DNA from: CALLPQ01 sp039819545
Lineage (GTDB): Bacteria > Pseudomonadota > Alphaproteobacteria > Caulobacterales > Parvularculaceae
Direction of reading: 5' to 3'
NCBI GenBank assembly: GCA_039819545.1
Contig: JBCBRS010000008.1
Location: 1 to 64,000, forward strand
DNA: 64,000 nt
Shown here: one piece after another, positions 26,173 to 36,227 of the stretch
Position numbering within the stretch: the first letter of the stretch is position 1
How the letters are laid out: each line of letters starts with the position of its first letter
The notes under the pieces: model-generated
What the model saw: the letters and a program-made list of their open reading frames with translations, nothing else
What the model was told of the DNA's origin: nothing
Database searches by the model: none
Position numbers and translations under genes: made by a program

Positions 26173-29100
26173 CTACCCCGTTTGCAATTCCACATTCAGG
26201 CCAAGTGAGCGCATTTCTTTAACCAGCACATTGAAGCTTTCGGGGATACCCGCCTCAAAGGTGTCGTCACCGCGTACGATGGCTTCATAAACTTTCGTCC
26301 GGCCGGCGACATCATCTGATTTCACCGTCAGCATTTCCTGCAAGGTGTACGCAGCGCCGTAAGCTTCCAGTGCCCAGACCTCCATCTCACCAAAGCGCTG
26401 ACCACCGAACTGGGCCTTACCGCCCAGCGGCTGCTGGGTGACGAGGGAGTACGGACCGATGGACCGGGCGTGGATCTTGTCATCCACCAGGTGGTGCAGC
26501 TTGAGCAGATATTTGTAGCCAACCGTTACGGGGCGTACGAACTTTTCGCCCGTGCGACCATCATAGAGGTCCACCTGCCCGGTTTCGCGCAGGCCCGCTT
26601 TTTCGAGCATCTTGACGATGTCCGGCTCGCGCGCGCCGTCGAATACCGGCGTGGCGATGGGCACGCCTTTGACGAGGTTCCCGGCCAGTTCCTTCAGCTC
26701 TTCGTTGGAACGCGGCAGGGTTTGATCCTCGCCATAAACGTCTTTCAGCTTACCGATCAAATCATCCCGGCCCTCGCCCGCCTGTTGCCAGGCTTCGAGC
26801 ATCTCCTTGATCTGACCGCCAAGACCCCGGCACGCCCAACCAAGATGCGTTTCAAGGATCTGACCCACATTCATCCGCGAGGGTACGCCCAGCGGGTTGA
26901 GCACGATATCCACCGGTGTCCCGTCATCGAGAAACGGCATGTCTTCCATGGGCGCAATCTTGGAGATCACACCCTTGTTGCCATGGCGACCGGCCATCTT
27001 GTCACCGGGCTGTAGCTTGCGCTTCACGGCCACGAAGACCTTGACCATTTTCATCACGCCCGGCGGCAATTCATCACCGCGCTTGAGCTTGTCCACCTTA
27101 TCCTCAAACCGGGCCTCAAGCCGCGAGCGGCTCTCGTCATACTGGGTGCGCAGGGCCTCCACCTCGGCCATGGCTGCCTCATCGGACAAACCGATTTTCC
27201 ACCACTGACCGCGGGTCAAATTATCGAGGATCATCGCGGTGACGGTGCCTTTTTCAAATTCCTTCGGCCCCGATACCGCTTCGCGTCCCAGCAGCAAATC
27301 TTTCAGGCGGCCAAAAATGTTCCGTTCAAGGATCGCCAGTTCATCGTCTCGGTCTTTTGCCAGACGCTCGATTTCTTCACGCTCAATGGCAATCGCTCGC
27401 TCGTCCTTGTCGATACCGTGGCGGTTAAAGACGCGGACCTCAACAACCGTGCCGGCCACACCGGGGGGCAGTTTCAAAGAGGTGTCACGCACATCAGAGG
27501 CTTTTTCGCCAAAGATCGCCCGCAGGAGTTTCTCCTCCGGCGTCATGGGCGATTCGCCTTTTGGCGTAATCTTACCCACGAGGATATCGCCCGGATGCAC
27601 CTCGGCGCCGATGGCGACGATGCCTGCCTCGTCAAGATTGCGCAGCGCCTCTTCGGAGACGTTCGGGATATCACGGGTAATCTCTTCGGGGCCGAGCTTC
27701 GTGTCGCGGGCCATCACTTCGAATTCTTCAAGGTGCACGGACGTAAAGACATCGTCCCGTACGATCCGCTCACTGATCAGAATCGAGTCCTCAAAGTTGT
27801 ATCCATTCCACGGCATAAACGCGACGAGCACGTTCTTGCCGAGAGCCAGTTCGCCCAGATCCGTGGACGGGCCATCGGCGATGATATCGCCTTCGCGCAC
27901 CTGGTCGCCAATCTTGACCAGCGGCCGCTGATTGATACAGGTATTCTGGTTCGAGCGCTGGAATTTGCGCAGATTGTAGATATCGACGCCCGGCTTGGTG
28001 GGGTCTTTTTCTTCGGTTGCGCGCACAACAATCCGCTGGGCGTCAACCTGCTCGATGATCCCCGGACGGCGTGCCGCCACCGCAGCGCCCGAGTCGCGGG
28101 CCACAATGCTTTCCATACCGGTGCCCACATAGGGCGCCTCAGCCTGGAGAAGCGGCACGGCCTGGCGTTGCATGTTCGAGCCCATCAGGGCGCGGTTCGC
28201 GTCGTCATTCTCAAGAAACGGGATCAGGGCCGCCGCCACAGAAACAAGCTGTTTCGGCGAGACGTCGATATAACCAACATCTTCCTTCGGCACGAGCGTT
28301 GCGTCACCACCAACCCGGCAGTTTACAAACTCGTTGAGCAACATCTTGTTTTCATCTACCTCGGCATTCGCCTGGGCGATGGCAAACCGCTGCTCTTCCA
28401 TGGCCGACAGGTACACAACCTCATCCGTCACTTTGCAGTCGACGACCCGGCGATAGGGGCTTTCGATAAAGCCATATTTGTTCACCTGGGCGTGGGTTGC
28501 CAGCGAGTTGATCAGACCAATGTTCGGGCCTTCCGGCGTTTCAATGGGACAGATGCGGCCATAATGGGTCGGGTGCACGTCGCGCACCTCGAAACCCGCC
28601 CGCTCGCGGGTCAGACCACCCGGACCAAGCGCCGACAGACGGCGCTTATGGGTAATCTCAGACAGCGGATTGGTCTGATCCATAAACTGGGACAGCTGGG
28701 AGGACCCAAAGAATTCCCGCACGGCTGCCGCCACCGGCTTCGCATTGATCAGATCGTGCGGCATCAACGTTTCAAGTTCGGCCGAGGACATGCGTTCCTT
28801 GATGGCACGCTCCATCCGCAACAGACCGATGCGGTACTGATTTTCCATCAGTTCACCCACGGACCGGACGCGCCGATTGCCAAGATTGTCGATATCGTCA
28901 ATGTCGCCGCGCCCGTCGCGCAGATCAACGAGGTTACCGAGCACCGACAGGATATCTTCTTTACGCAATGTCCGGATTTCATCAGACACATCCTCAAAAT
29001 TGAGGCGGATATTCATTTTCACCCGGCCCACCGCGGACAGATCATAGCGCTCGGGATCAAAGAACAGGCTATAGAAAAGCCCTTCGGCAGTTTCGAGTGT

Positions 29101-30252
29101 CGGTGGCTCACCTGGACGCATGACCCGGTAGATATCGATGAGCGCCATATCGCGGTTGGAGTTCTTATCCGCCGCCAGCGTGTTGCGCACATAACCGCCG
29201 ATGGAAACGTGATCCACATCGAGCGTGTCAAACTCATCGATGCCAATGTCACTCAGCAGCTCAAGCGTTTTCTCTTCAATTTCCTGGCCCGCTTCTGCGT
29301 AAATTTCACCTGTGTCGAAATTCACAAGATCGGACGCGAAATAGCGCCCGATCATCTGCTCATCGGTAAAGAGCAGATTTTTCAGACCGTCTTCGGCAAG
29401 TTTCTTCGCCGCCCGCGCTGACAATTTCTTGCCAAGCTCGGCCACCACATCGCCAGTGTCCGCATTAATAAGGTCGCGCTCCAGCTTGACGCCTTTATAC
29501 CGCTCCGGATTGAACGGCACGGCAAAACCGCCCTCGACCCGCTTGTGACCCACGCGGGAAAAGAACTCGTCGAGGATTTCTTCCTGATCCATCCCCAGCG
29601 CATAGAGAAGCGTCGTCGCGGGTAGTTTCCGGCGCCGGTCGATCCGCACGTTCACAATGTCTTTGGGGTCAAACTCAAAATCCAGCCATGAGCCGCGGTA
29701 GGGAATAATCCGCGCACCAAACAAGAGTTTACCGGATGAATGCGACTTGCCTTTATCATGGTCAAAGAAAACGCCGGGCGAGCGATGCATCTGGCTGACA
29801 ATGACCCGCTCGGTGCCGTTGACAATAAACGTACCGTTGTCCGTCATGAGCGGCATGTCGCCCATATAAACTTCTTGCTCCTTGATATCCTTTACGGATT
29901 TGGCGCCGGTATCCTCGTCAACCTCAAACACGATGAGACGCAGCGTCACCTTTAGCGGTGCCGCGTAGGTCATATCCCGTTGCTGACACTCCTCGGTGTC
30001 ATATTTCGGGGGCTCAAATTCGTACGAGACATACTCAAGCACAGCCGTCTCGGTGAAATCGGTGATTGGAAATACCGACTTGAAGACCGCCTCAATGCCT
30101 TCCTGCTTGCGCTCGGCATGGGGGATCAACCGCTGCAGGAATTGCTCATAACTGTCTTTTTGCACCTGGATCAGGTTTGGCATGGCGGCTGCATCGCCAA
30201 TCCGGCCAAAGCTTTTGCGGATGCGTTTTTTCTCGACGAATGATTGTGCCAT
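26173..30252 (-). CDS. rpoB: RNA polymerase beta subunit
   Basis: The beta subunit has 1359 residues from ATG 30252 (MAQSFVEKKRIRKSFGR), preceded by AGGACTTTG; an ATG at 30264 adds four residues. The rifampicin pocket is wild type in pattern: SSQLSQFMDQTNPLSEITHKRRLSALGPGG. The catalytic-core motifs GRICPIETPEGPNIGLI, NGYNFEDSILISERIV and GDKMAGRHGNKGVISKI are intact. The C terminus is SLGLNVELQTG. The gene is downstream of rplL after an unusually roomy leader of about 650 bases and is followed five bases later by an unrelated small gene rather than rpoC. Confidence 0.98.
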   Translation of the reverse strand: MAQSFVEKKRIRKSFGRIGDAAAMPNLIQVQKDSYEQFLQRLIPHAERKQEGIEAVFKSVFPITDFTETAVLEYVSYEFEPPKYDTEECQQRDMTYAAPLKVTLRLIVFEVDEDTGAKSVKDIKEQEVYMGDMPLMTDNGTFIVNGTERVIVSQMHRSPGVFFDHDKGKSHSSGKLLFGARIIPYRGSWLDFEFDPKDIVNVRIDRRRKLPATTLLYALGMDQEEILDEFFSRVGHKRVEGGFAVPFNPERYKGVKLERDLINADTGDVVAELGKKLSARAAKKLAEDGLKNLLFTDEQMIGRYFASDLVNFDTGEIYAEAGQEIEEKTLELLSDIGIDEFDTLDVDHVSIGGYVRNTLAADKNSNRDMALIDIYRVMRPGEPPTLETAEGLFYSLFFDPERYDLSAVGRVKMNIRLNFEDVSDEIRTLRKEDILSVLGNLVDLRDGRGDIDDIDNLGNRRVRSVGELMENQYRIGLLRMERAIKERMSSAELETLMPHDLINAKPVAAAVREFFGSSQLSQFMDQTNPLSEITHKRRLSALGPGGLTRERAGFEVRDVHPTHYGRICPIETPEGPNIGLINSLATHAQVNKYGFIESPYRRVVDCKVTDEVVYLSAMEEQRFAIAQANAEVDENKMLLNEFVNCRVGGDATLVPKEDVGYIDVSPKQLVSVAAALIPFLENDDANRALMGSNMQRQAVPLLQAEAPYVGTGMESIVARDSGAAVAARRPGIIEQVDAQRIVVRATEEKDPTKPGVDIYNLRKFQRSNQNTCINQRPLVKIGDQVREGDIIADGPSTDLGELALGKNVLVAFMPWNGYNFEDSILISERIVRDDVFTSVHLEEFEVMARDTKLGPEEITRDIPNVSEEALRNLDEAGIVAIGAEVHPGDILVGKITPKGESPMTPEEKLLRAIFGEKASDVRDTSLKLPPGVAGTVVEVRVFNRHGIDKDERAIAIEREEIERLAKDRDDELAILERNIFGRLKDLLLGREAVSGPKEFEKGTVTAMILDNLTRGQWWKIGLSDEAAMAEVEALRTQYDESRSRLEARFEDKVDKLKRGDELPPGVMKMVKVFVAVKRKLQPGDKMAGRHGNKGVISKIAPMEDMPFLDDGTPVDIVLNPLGVPSRMNVGQILETHLGWACRGLGGQIKEMLEAWQQAGEGRDDLIGKLKDVYGEDQTLPRSNEELKELAGNLVKGVPIATPVFDGAREPDIVKMLEKAGLRETGQVDLYDGRTGEKFVRPVTVGYKYLLKLHHLVDDKIHARSIGPYSLVTQQPLGGKAQFGGQRFGEMEVWALEAYGAAYTLQEMLTVKSDDVAGRTKVYEAIVRGDDTFEAGIPESFNVLVKEMRSLGLNVELQTG

Positions 30253-30899
30253 CAAAGTCCTCATTTATCTCGCGTGGACCGGTGCCATGATCGGGGGAAA
30301 TCACGGCTGCCCGCCTACTGGACAGGTGCCCCTTTTGGGGGCGTAAAATGCGTCACGGCATACCCGTTCCGGGGTACGCCTTTGGGATGATCGTCGGTCG
30401 CGCCGCGCTCTTTTTCCGGCCCCGTCCTTGCGGGCGCCGTAAACAGGCTTGCCGACCACGGGCTGGGCTGTGTACCGTCGCACTGGCCTGAGATTGCCAG
30501 CGCGCCGTGGCCCGCCACCCTTTAGAAACACCACCCACCTAGAAAGGCGCGGCGGCGAACCGCCATGGTCATGGGTAGGCCCAACACAAGTGTCGGCGGA
30601 TCGCCCAAGGCAATCGCCGACCACTACTGTTTAGAATTTAGAGCTCAATAAAGTGAATCACGGTGCCGCATCATCCGTGACAGCGGAGATTAAATCCACT
30701 GCCAGAGCGTCGGTATAGGCGTGTCAAGACATTTCCGCAAGGACTTTTTCGGCCACCATCGCAGCCACCGGTTAACCACGAAACACCTCGACGGCGCCGC
30801 GTTATCCATCCGTCCTCGCGGCCCATGCCCAGGCGCCACGAAAAGCCCCGGGCGCCAGTGTCAGAAACGACACCGCGCCAGGAACAAAACCGCAATTGA
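30253..30899. other. Long rplL-rpoB intergenic region
   Basis: About 650 bases on the path of the rplJL-rpoB transcript. Short open frames occur on both strands but look like GC-driven noise. It contains one terminator-like hairpin next to rplL (listed separately) and several shorter inverted repeats such as CATACCCGttCCGGGGTAcG near 30360. Transcript processing or attenuation sites are expected here by analogy with other rplL-rpoB junctions. Confidence 0.45.
30841..30879 (-). terminator. Candidate attenuator after rplL
   Basis: On the minus strand, 20-50 bases past the rplL stop, GGCGC-g-GTGTC and GACAC-tg-GCGCC pair around a GTTTCT loop. CGGGGCTTTT follows. The stem is interrupted and the T run is only four bases, so partial termination is more likely than a full stop. 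This would lower rpoBC output relative to rplJL. Confidence 0.55.
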
Positions 30900-31280
30900 T
30901 TACTTGAGCTCGACTTTGGCGCCTGCCTCTTCGAGCTTTTTCTTGAGCTCTTCGGCTTCGCCTTTCGAAACGGCTTCCTTGACGGGCTTGCCACCCGCTT
31001 CGACGAGCTCTTTGGCTTCTTTCAGGCCAAGACCGGTGATCGCGCGTACTTCCTTGATCACATTGATTTTCTTGTCACCTGCGGCAACCAGAATGACGTC
31101 GAATTCGTCTTTTTCCTCTGCCGCTTCGCCGCCATCACCGCCGGCCGGACCAGCCATCATAACGGCGCCACCAGCAGCTGGCTCAATGCCGTACTCATCC
31201 TTGAGGATGTCTTTGAGTTCTTTCGCTTCCAGCAGCGTCAGCCCAACGATTTCTTCTGCGAGTTTTTTAAGATCGGCCAT
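30900..31280 (-). CDS. rplL: 50S ribosomal protein L7/L12
   Basis: L7/L12 forms the ribosomal stalk dimers that recruit translation factors. The 126-residue protein has the N-terminal dimerisation helices (MADLKKLAEEIVGLTLLEAKELKDILKDEYG), an Ala/Gly hinge (~36-55), and the C-terminal factor-binding domain EKDEFDVILVAAGDKKINVIKEVRAITGLGLKEAKELVEAGGKPVKEAVSKGEAEELKKKLEEAGAKVELK family pattern (shown here as overlapping motifs EFDVILVAAGDKK, GLGLKEAKELVE and EEAGAKVELK). It follows rplJ after 61 bases. Confidence 0.98.
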   Translation of the reverse strand: MADLKKLAEEIVGLTLLEAKELKDILKDEYGIEPAAGGAVMMAGPAGGDGGEAAEEKDEFDVILVAAGDKKINVIKEVRAITGLGLKEAKELVEAGGKPVKEAVSKGEAEELKKKLEEAGAKVELK

Positions 31281-31341
31281 GATGTTTTCCTGTCTTTTCT
31301 TGGTATTTCAATGGGTAAAAGGATTGTTTTGCGCTAGCCGG

Positions 31342-31857
31342 TCAGGCGGCGTCGCGCTCTTCGATGGTTTTCAGAATGCCGGCAATATTGGCCGCAGGGG
31401 CACCCACCGCACCAGCGATATTGGAGGCCGGCGAGCCAATCAGCGTCGCAATCTCCCCAATCAGTTCTTCACGTGATGGCATTGCAGCCAGCGCTTTAAC
31501 GCCCTTCTGGTCCATGATCTCCGGACCCATGGCGCCGCCGAGGATTTCGAGCTTGTCGTTATCCTTTGCAAATTTTTCGACGATCTTTGCCGGGGCCACG
31601 GGGTCCTCAGCGAAGACGATGGCAGTTGGCCCTTCAAACATATCGGCCAGGGGCGCCTGTTCGCGATCGGCGATGGCAATTTTGGCAAGCCGGTTCTTTA
31701 CAACCCGCATGCGGGCATCAACGCCGCGCAATTCATTGCGCAAGCCCGACATTTCGGTCACCGACAGCCCTTTATTGGCCACCAGTACGACAACAGCGTT
31801 CTTCTCAAACACCTCGCCAATCCACTGGACCATTTCGGCTTTTTCAGTTCTGTTCAT
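31342..31857 (-). CDS. rplJ: 50S ribosomal protein L10
   Basis: L10 anchors L7/L12 dimers to the ribosome and, in many bacteria, represses its own mRNA. The 171-residue protein has the family start MNRTEKAEMVQWIGEVFEKNAVVVLV, the rRNA-binding segment GVDARMRVVKNRLAKIA, GPTAIVFAEDPVAPAKIVEKF, and an L7/L12-binding C-terminal helix (ASNIAGAVGAPAANIAGILKTI). It is the first gene of the rplJ-rplL-rpoB-rpoC run. rplK and rplA are not upstream; a divergent metalloprotease gene is. Confidence 0.97.
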   Translation of the reverse strand: MNRTEKAEMVQWIGEVFEKNAVVVLVANKGLSVTEMSGLRNELRGVDARMRVVKNRLAKIAIADREQAPLADMFEGPTAIVFAEDPVAPAKIVEKFAKDNDKLEILGGAMGPEIMDQKGVKALAAMPSREELIGEIATLIGSPASNIAGAVGAPAANIAGILKTIEERDAA

Positions 31858-32415
31858 CCAAATTCCTCATCAGCTTACAAGCCCGCACTCGTCCCGGGGA
31901 GAAGAGCCCGCGCGAGCGGTAGGTCCTGAACTGCAAACGGAAAAAGGCCACAAAAAAGGCCCCCATGCATCCACAGCACAAGAGCCTGTCACTTCGACGC
32001 GCCACGGGTTCGGCAGGCGCCAAACCGATTATTAGGCTTTGTCTAAGGCTGGAAATTAAGGCTCGCGCCGCCAACCCTCTCGGACAGGTCGTAATCGAGC
32101 CGCGGTGATACACCAGCGCAGCCGCATTGCAAGGGGGGCAAAGATAAAAAACAAAGCCGATCGCCAAAATTTTTCCGTTTACGCCGCCAGGTCCGACGAA
32201 TTGGCAACAATGGTCGCAATTGCTGAGAGCGCGCGACTTTGCCCATTGCAATTATTACCATCGCCCTTTTAACCTTACGGCGCGGTAAGGGTTGGGTGGG
32301 CGTTGGTAGCGGGCCGGAACAAGGCTTGCACGTATCGGGAGACGGCGATCGACGCCATCTCGAATTGTACCCGGATTGGTCGCATTTTGTGGGTTGGATT
32401 TCAGGGGATTTCATC
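31858..32415. other. Divergent leader region of rplJ and the metalloprotease gene
   Basis: About 560 bases. It should hold the main promoter and the L10-binding leader of the rplJ operon on the minus strand, plus the promoter of the plus-strand metalloprotease gene. I could not define either promoter or the leader fold with confidence. Open frames here are antisense or out-of-frame noise. Confidence 0.4.
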
Positions 32416-35244
32416 ATGACTTTCGGACAGCTGCGCCAGCATATAATCGCTGGTCTCATGGCCACAGTTCTTTTAACCGGCGAGGCACTGGGCCCCGGCA
32501 CACCGCTTGGCCTTGGCACCCCAGCAGCGCATGGCCAAGGGATTGCCTGCAATGCGGTGATTAAAGACCCCATTACCGAAAAACCCGATACGGTGCTGGC
32601 CCTCACCCGGCTTCGACGCAATAATACTCTCGTTATTGGCATACCCAAAGACGCCCTTTCCGAAAAGCTGCTCTTCACGACCTATATTTCAAAAGGCATC
32701 GCGCCACTTTTTGGCGATTACGTGCGCGCTTCTGTTATCAACTTTGAAGAACAGGGTAACGCGATCTTCCTGACACAGACGTTCGCCAATCTTAATTTCG
32801 ACGAGCAAAGCCCTCTGGCACGCACCCAAGCCTCGAGCCTTAGCAATTCACGCATTGTGGGAATGGGCCGTATTCGCTGTGCAGATGAGAACTTCGTTTA
32901 TGCCCAACTCAGCGGCAATGCGCTTCGCGTTCTTGGCTTTCCGGTGATTGCGCGCATGGGCCGCGTGGTTGGCGGAATTTACCCCAATGCCATCGGGGTT
33001 AATGTGGCCGATACCGCTGCCTACCCTGACAATGCCAACATTACAGTCGATTTTAACTTTTCATCCTCGCGCACGGTGCCGGGTGCGGCGAACTTCTCCA
33101 ATCTGACCGTCAGTATGGTGCATAGTTTTATCCGCCTGCCCGATGATGGCTTTGCCAAGCGCGCAAGTGATCCGGCAGTGGGGTATTTTAATGTGGTCAG
33201 CCAAGACCTCTCGGCCTTTGCCATCGATACGACGAGCCAGCATATCACCCGCTGGCGGCTAGAAAAACAGGATCCGGAGGCAGCGCTTTCCCCCCCTGTA
33301 AAGCCAATTACCTTCTGGATCGAGAACACGACGCCCTACGCCCTGCGCGCGCCAATTCGCGGCGGTATACTCGCCTGGAACGAAGCGTTTGAGGCCGCGG
33401 GCTTCAAAGACGCCATCGAGGTCAAAGTACAGCCCGATGACGCCGAGTGGGATGCGGGGGACATCAATTATAACGTGGTGCGGTGGGAGGCCTCTCCCTT
33501 TACCGGCGGGCGAATCGGCTATGGCCCATCGGTTAGCGATCCACGAACGGGCGAAATTCTCGCCGCCGATGTGGTGCTCAACTATACCGGCATCGTCCAG
33601 CAGCTCAGCACCCAAGGCGCCCTCACGGCCTCGGCACCCGGCGTTCCCGCGCCTGTGCCGACCCCATCACGGGATGATGAAGGCGATCCTATTGCCCAAT
33701 TGTTGCCCTCCTTAGACACTGGTTGGGCCGTTGGCGCAGACCCCGCTGCGGTGAGCGTGGCGGCGAGCCCAGAACCGATTGATGCGTTGAGCGCAAAGAT
33801 CAGCACTGCCCGGCTTAACGTACGCACGGCGCGCCGGTCGCTGCCCGACCTGTCGCGCTTTGGCGCCATCGCCGCCTCGGTAAATCCGCGCTACTCTACG
33901 CTGCGTCCTCGGTCTGGCGCATCGAAAATCCTTGCGCCCGGTGCCCGTGGCCCGGCACCGTCAAATTTGATCCGCAGCAGCGCGGCCCAAGACGACAATG
34001 CTCAGCCCACCGAAGACCCAAACGCGCCAACGGACGCCGAGGTGCCAATCATCCTCGACAGCGAAGCCCCCTTACAAGATCGAATGATCCAGGAAGTGGT
34101 CGCCAACCTCGCCATGCACGAGATTGGTCACACCTTGGGCCTGATGCATAACTTTGCCGGTAGCAGGTACCGGGCGTATGAAGATATTCATGATGCGGAG
34201 AAAACGCGCGGGGTGCTCTCCGGTTCAGTCATGGACTACACGCCTGTAAACTTTGCCCCACCCGGCACACCGCAGGGCGACTACGCCAGCACACGGCTTG
34301 GCCCCTACGACATCTGGGCGGTCAGGTTTGGCTATACGCCGGGACTGGAGGACGAGCCCAGCGCACGTGCAAGCATTCTTGCCGACGCCACTGAGCCTGG
34401 CCACCAGTTCACGGCGTCTTCCCGTGATCAGCAAGCGGTACAGTATGACCTCACCGACGATCCCCTCGCCTATGCGGCAGAGCAGAGCCAGTTGGCAGGC
34501 ACGATGCTTGCCCGCGCCGGGGAATGGTCTGCCCCGCTGAGTGATATGGAAAATGCCCGCGTCTTTAATCAGATTTTGCAAATGCGCGCCTTTTCACTAG
34601 CCACGATCACCAGCCAACTCAAACCAATCTCTTTCACAATCAATCAGACCGATACCGCCAGCGGCAAGACGCGCCTTGTTCGCAATTTCATGACGGAGGA
34701 TGACCAGCGCCGGATCCTTGCGACATTCAGGAGTGTATTTGGCAAGGATGAGAATTGGTCCGTACCCGATGCTTTCACAAACCGGCTCGGCTATTTTTCA
34801 ACGGCGTCCATCCTGCGCGATGGCGGTCAGCAGGCGCTTTATTCGGCCTTTCTCGACGAATTTCTGGACCCAATTTTGTTGTTGTCGTTTGAAGCCAGCA
34901 ACAAAGAGGGACGCGCGATCATGAGCGGCGGCGACTTCATTGGCGCGCTGATTACCATGACCTTCGGCGACGATCTGGGCCCGCTGGCCAGTCCGGACCC
35001 CACCCGCGCGGCGCAGCAGAAAGCACTTCTGACGAAGCTTTCTTCCCTCACGCGTTTATTTAACCTCGTTACGAGGGACAGCGTCGCGTTTCCGTCTGGT
35101 GATATCGATAGCCTGCGACGGTCACTTAAGCGCGAGGTTAGCACCCTTGATCGCGATCTCAGCCGCCCTTATTTCTGGCTGCCTGCGAAAACCAAAGCCT
35201 ACCGCTCGGACCTGCGCCGACTGTTGCCGTGGTCCTACAAATAG
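32416..35244 (+). CDS. Large secreted zinc-dependent metalloprotease
   Basis: The start ATG 32416 has AGGGG upstream and begins a signal peptide (MTFGQLRQHIIAGLMATVLLTG), giving 942 residues. The zinc site is HEIGHTLGLMH at residues 568-578 (His568, Glu569, His572, His578), the HExxHxxGxxH metzincin form. N-terminal domains with alternating beta strands (FLTQTFANLNFDEQSPL, NITVDFNFSSSR) and the sequence NVVRWEAS...GPSVSDPRTGEILAADV are typical of the bacterial family with DUF5117/DUF5118-like N-terminal domains. A Pro/Ala/Ser-rich linker of about 150 residues lies ahead of the catalytic helix. It likely acts in the periplasm or outside the cell. The substrate is unknown. Confidence 0.85.
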   Translation: MTFGQLRQHIIAGLMATVLLTGEALGPGTPLGLGTPAAHGQGIACNAVIKDPITEKPDTVLALTRLRRNNTLVIGIPKDALSEKLLFTTYISKGIAPLFGDYVRASVINFEEQGNAIFLTQTFANLNFDEQSPLARTQASSLSNSRIVGMGRIRCADENFVYAQLSGNALRVLGFPVIARMGRVVGGIYPNAIGVNVADTAAYPDNANITVDFNFSSSRTVPGAANFSNLTVSMVHSFIRLPDDGFAKRASDPAVGYFNVVSQDLSAFAIDTTSQHITRWRLEKQDPEAALSPPVKPITFWIENTTPYALRAPIRGGILAWNEAFEAAGFKDAIEVKVQPDDAEWDAGDINYNVVRWEASPFTGGRIGYGPSVSDPRTGEILAADVVLNYTGIVQQLSTQGALTASAPGVPAPVPTPSRDDEGDPIAQLLPSLDTGWAVGADPAAVSVAASPEPIDALSAKISTARLNVRTARRSLPDLSRFGAIAASVNPRYSTLRPRSGASKILAPGARGPAPSNLIRSSAAQDDNAQPTEDPNAPTDAEVPIILDSEAPLQDRMIQEVVANLAMHEIGHTLGLMHNFAGSRYRAYEDIHDAEKTRGVLSGSVMDYTPVNFAPPGTPQGDYASTRLGPYDIWAVRFGYTPGLEDEPSARASILADATEPGHQFTASSRDQQAVQYDLTDDPLAYAAEQSQLAGTMLARAGEWSAPLSDMENARVFNQILQMRAFSLATITSQLKPISFTINQTDTASGKTRLVRNFMTEDDQRRILATFRSVFGKDENWSVPDAFTNRLGYFSTASILRDGGQQALYSAFLDEFLDPILLLSFEASNKEGRAIMSGGDFIGALITMTFGDDLGPLASPDPTRAAQQKALLTKLSSLTRLFNLVTRDSVAFPSGDIDSLRRSLKREVSTLDRDLSRPYFWLPAKTKAYRSDLRRLLPWSYK

Positions 35245-35318
35245 CCGCTGAGTTTGAAAGCCACGCTGTGATGACCACGCTGTCAAAACCACAGTGTGAT
35301 ACCGGCGCCGCTTTGTAT

Positions 35319-36206
35319 TTAAGACTTGCGTTCAAAAACGAACCGGGCCGCGCCCTTCAGCGGTTCGGCCTTGTCGCCAAAACAGTCGAGATGGGCCTGC
35401 GCCCTTTCAACGAGCGCGCGCGCGTGATCACGGGCTTTGTCTGCACCCAGAATCTTTACGAAGGTTGCCTTGTCCATGTCCTCGTCCTGGCCCGTGGGCT
35501 TGCCGAGATCTTCGGCATTGCCAAAAATATCGAGAAGATCATCAACAATCTGGAACGCAAGCCCCAAATCCTCCGCATAATGGGTAAGCGCCGCCACTTC
35601 GTCGTCGCTCGCACCGGCGACGATGCCGCCCGCGCGCGCAGAAAAGCGGATCAGCGCGCCGGTCTTCAGGGCTTGAAGCTGTTTTACGCCGTCAAGATCA
35701 AAGTCTTTTTGTTCCGCATAGATATCAATCATCTGACCTCCGACCATGCCTTCCTTGCCGGACGCTTTGGCAAGCTCCAGCGCAAGGGCACACCGCACCG
35801 CCCCGTCGGGATGGGTTGCCGGTTCGGCAAGACACTCAAAAGCCTGGGTCAGGAGCGCATCACCGGCAAGTATGGCCGTGGCGTCATCAAACGCTTTGTG
35901 TACGGAGGGGCGCCCTCGCCGCAAATCGGAATCATCCATGGCCGGTAGGTCGTCATGGATCAAACTATAACAATGGATCATCTCAACAGCGCAGCCGGTC
36001 CGGATAGATCGCTCGCGCGGACAATCGAGCAAATCAGCCGATGCAATCACCAGAAACGGACGTAGTCTTTTGCCGCCATCAAGAGCCCCGTGGCGCATGG
36101 CGTCACTGACACGGCCCAAAGGCCCCGGCCCGGTCGGCAACATTGCGTCTAGGGCGCGCTCCACCAAATCGGCAGTTTCGCGTATGGTCGTTTCAAAGTT
36201 ACCCAT
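35319..36206 (-). CDS. ispA: Polyprenyl (farnesyl/geranylgeranyl) diphosphate synthase
   Basis: The enzyme condenses IPP with allylic diphosphates to make farnesyl diphosphate, the substrate of the squalene-forming genes at 42-45 kb. Of 295 residues, the first Asp-rich motif is DDLPAMDD (85-92) and the second DDLLD (222-226, in LAFQIVDDLLDIFGN). LDGGKRLRP (42-50) binds IPP. The residues before the first motif (HCYSLI) suggest a C15 product, but chain length is not certain. xseB and dxs, common neighbours, are absent. The gene upstream on this strand is uncharacterised. Confidence 0.9.
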   Translation of the reverse strand: MGNFETTIRETADLVERALDAMLPTGPGPLGRVSDAMRHGALDGGKRLRPFLVIASADLLDCPRERSIRTGCAVEMIHCYSLIHDDLPAMDDSDLRRGRPSVHKAFDDATAILAGDALLTQAFECLAEPATHPDGAVRCALALELAKASGKEGMVGGQMIDIYAEQKDFDLDGVKQLQALKTGALIRFSARAGGIVAGASDDEVAALTHYAEDLGLAFQIVDDLLDIFGNAEDLGKPTGQDEDMDKATFVKILGADKARDHARALVERAQAHLDCFGDKAEPLKGAARFVFERKS

Positions 36207-36227
36207 CTCTGATTCCTATAGACTAAG

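Noticed and set aside
27418..29421. A 667-codon plus-strand open frame
   Set aside because: It is antisense to rpoB, whose protein is fully conserved; the frame follows from GC-rich codon use.
30301..30624. Open frames in the rplL-rpoB gap
   Set aside because: They are overlapping frames rich in Arg/Gly/Pro with no ribosome sites, as expected for GC-rich non-coding DNA.
35262..35302. CACgCTGT...ACAGtGTG inverted repeat after the metalloprotease gene
   Set aside because: The stem is short, includes a wobble pair and lacks a T run, so it was not called a terminator.
35229..35948. A 239-codon plus-strand open frame
   Set aside because: It is antisense to ispA, which has all catalytic motifs.
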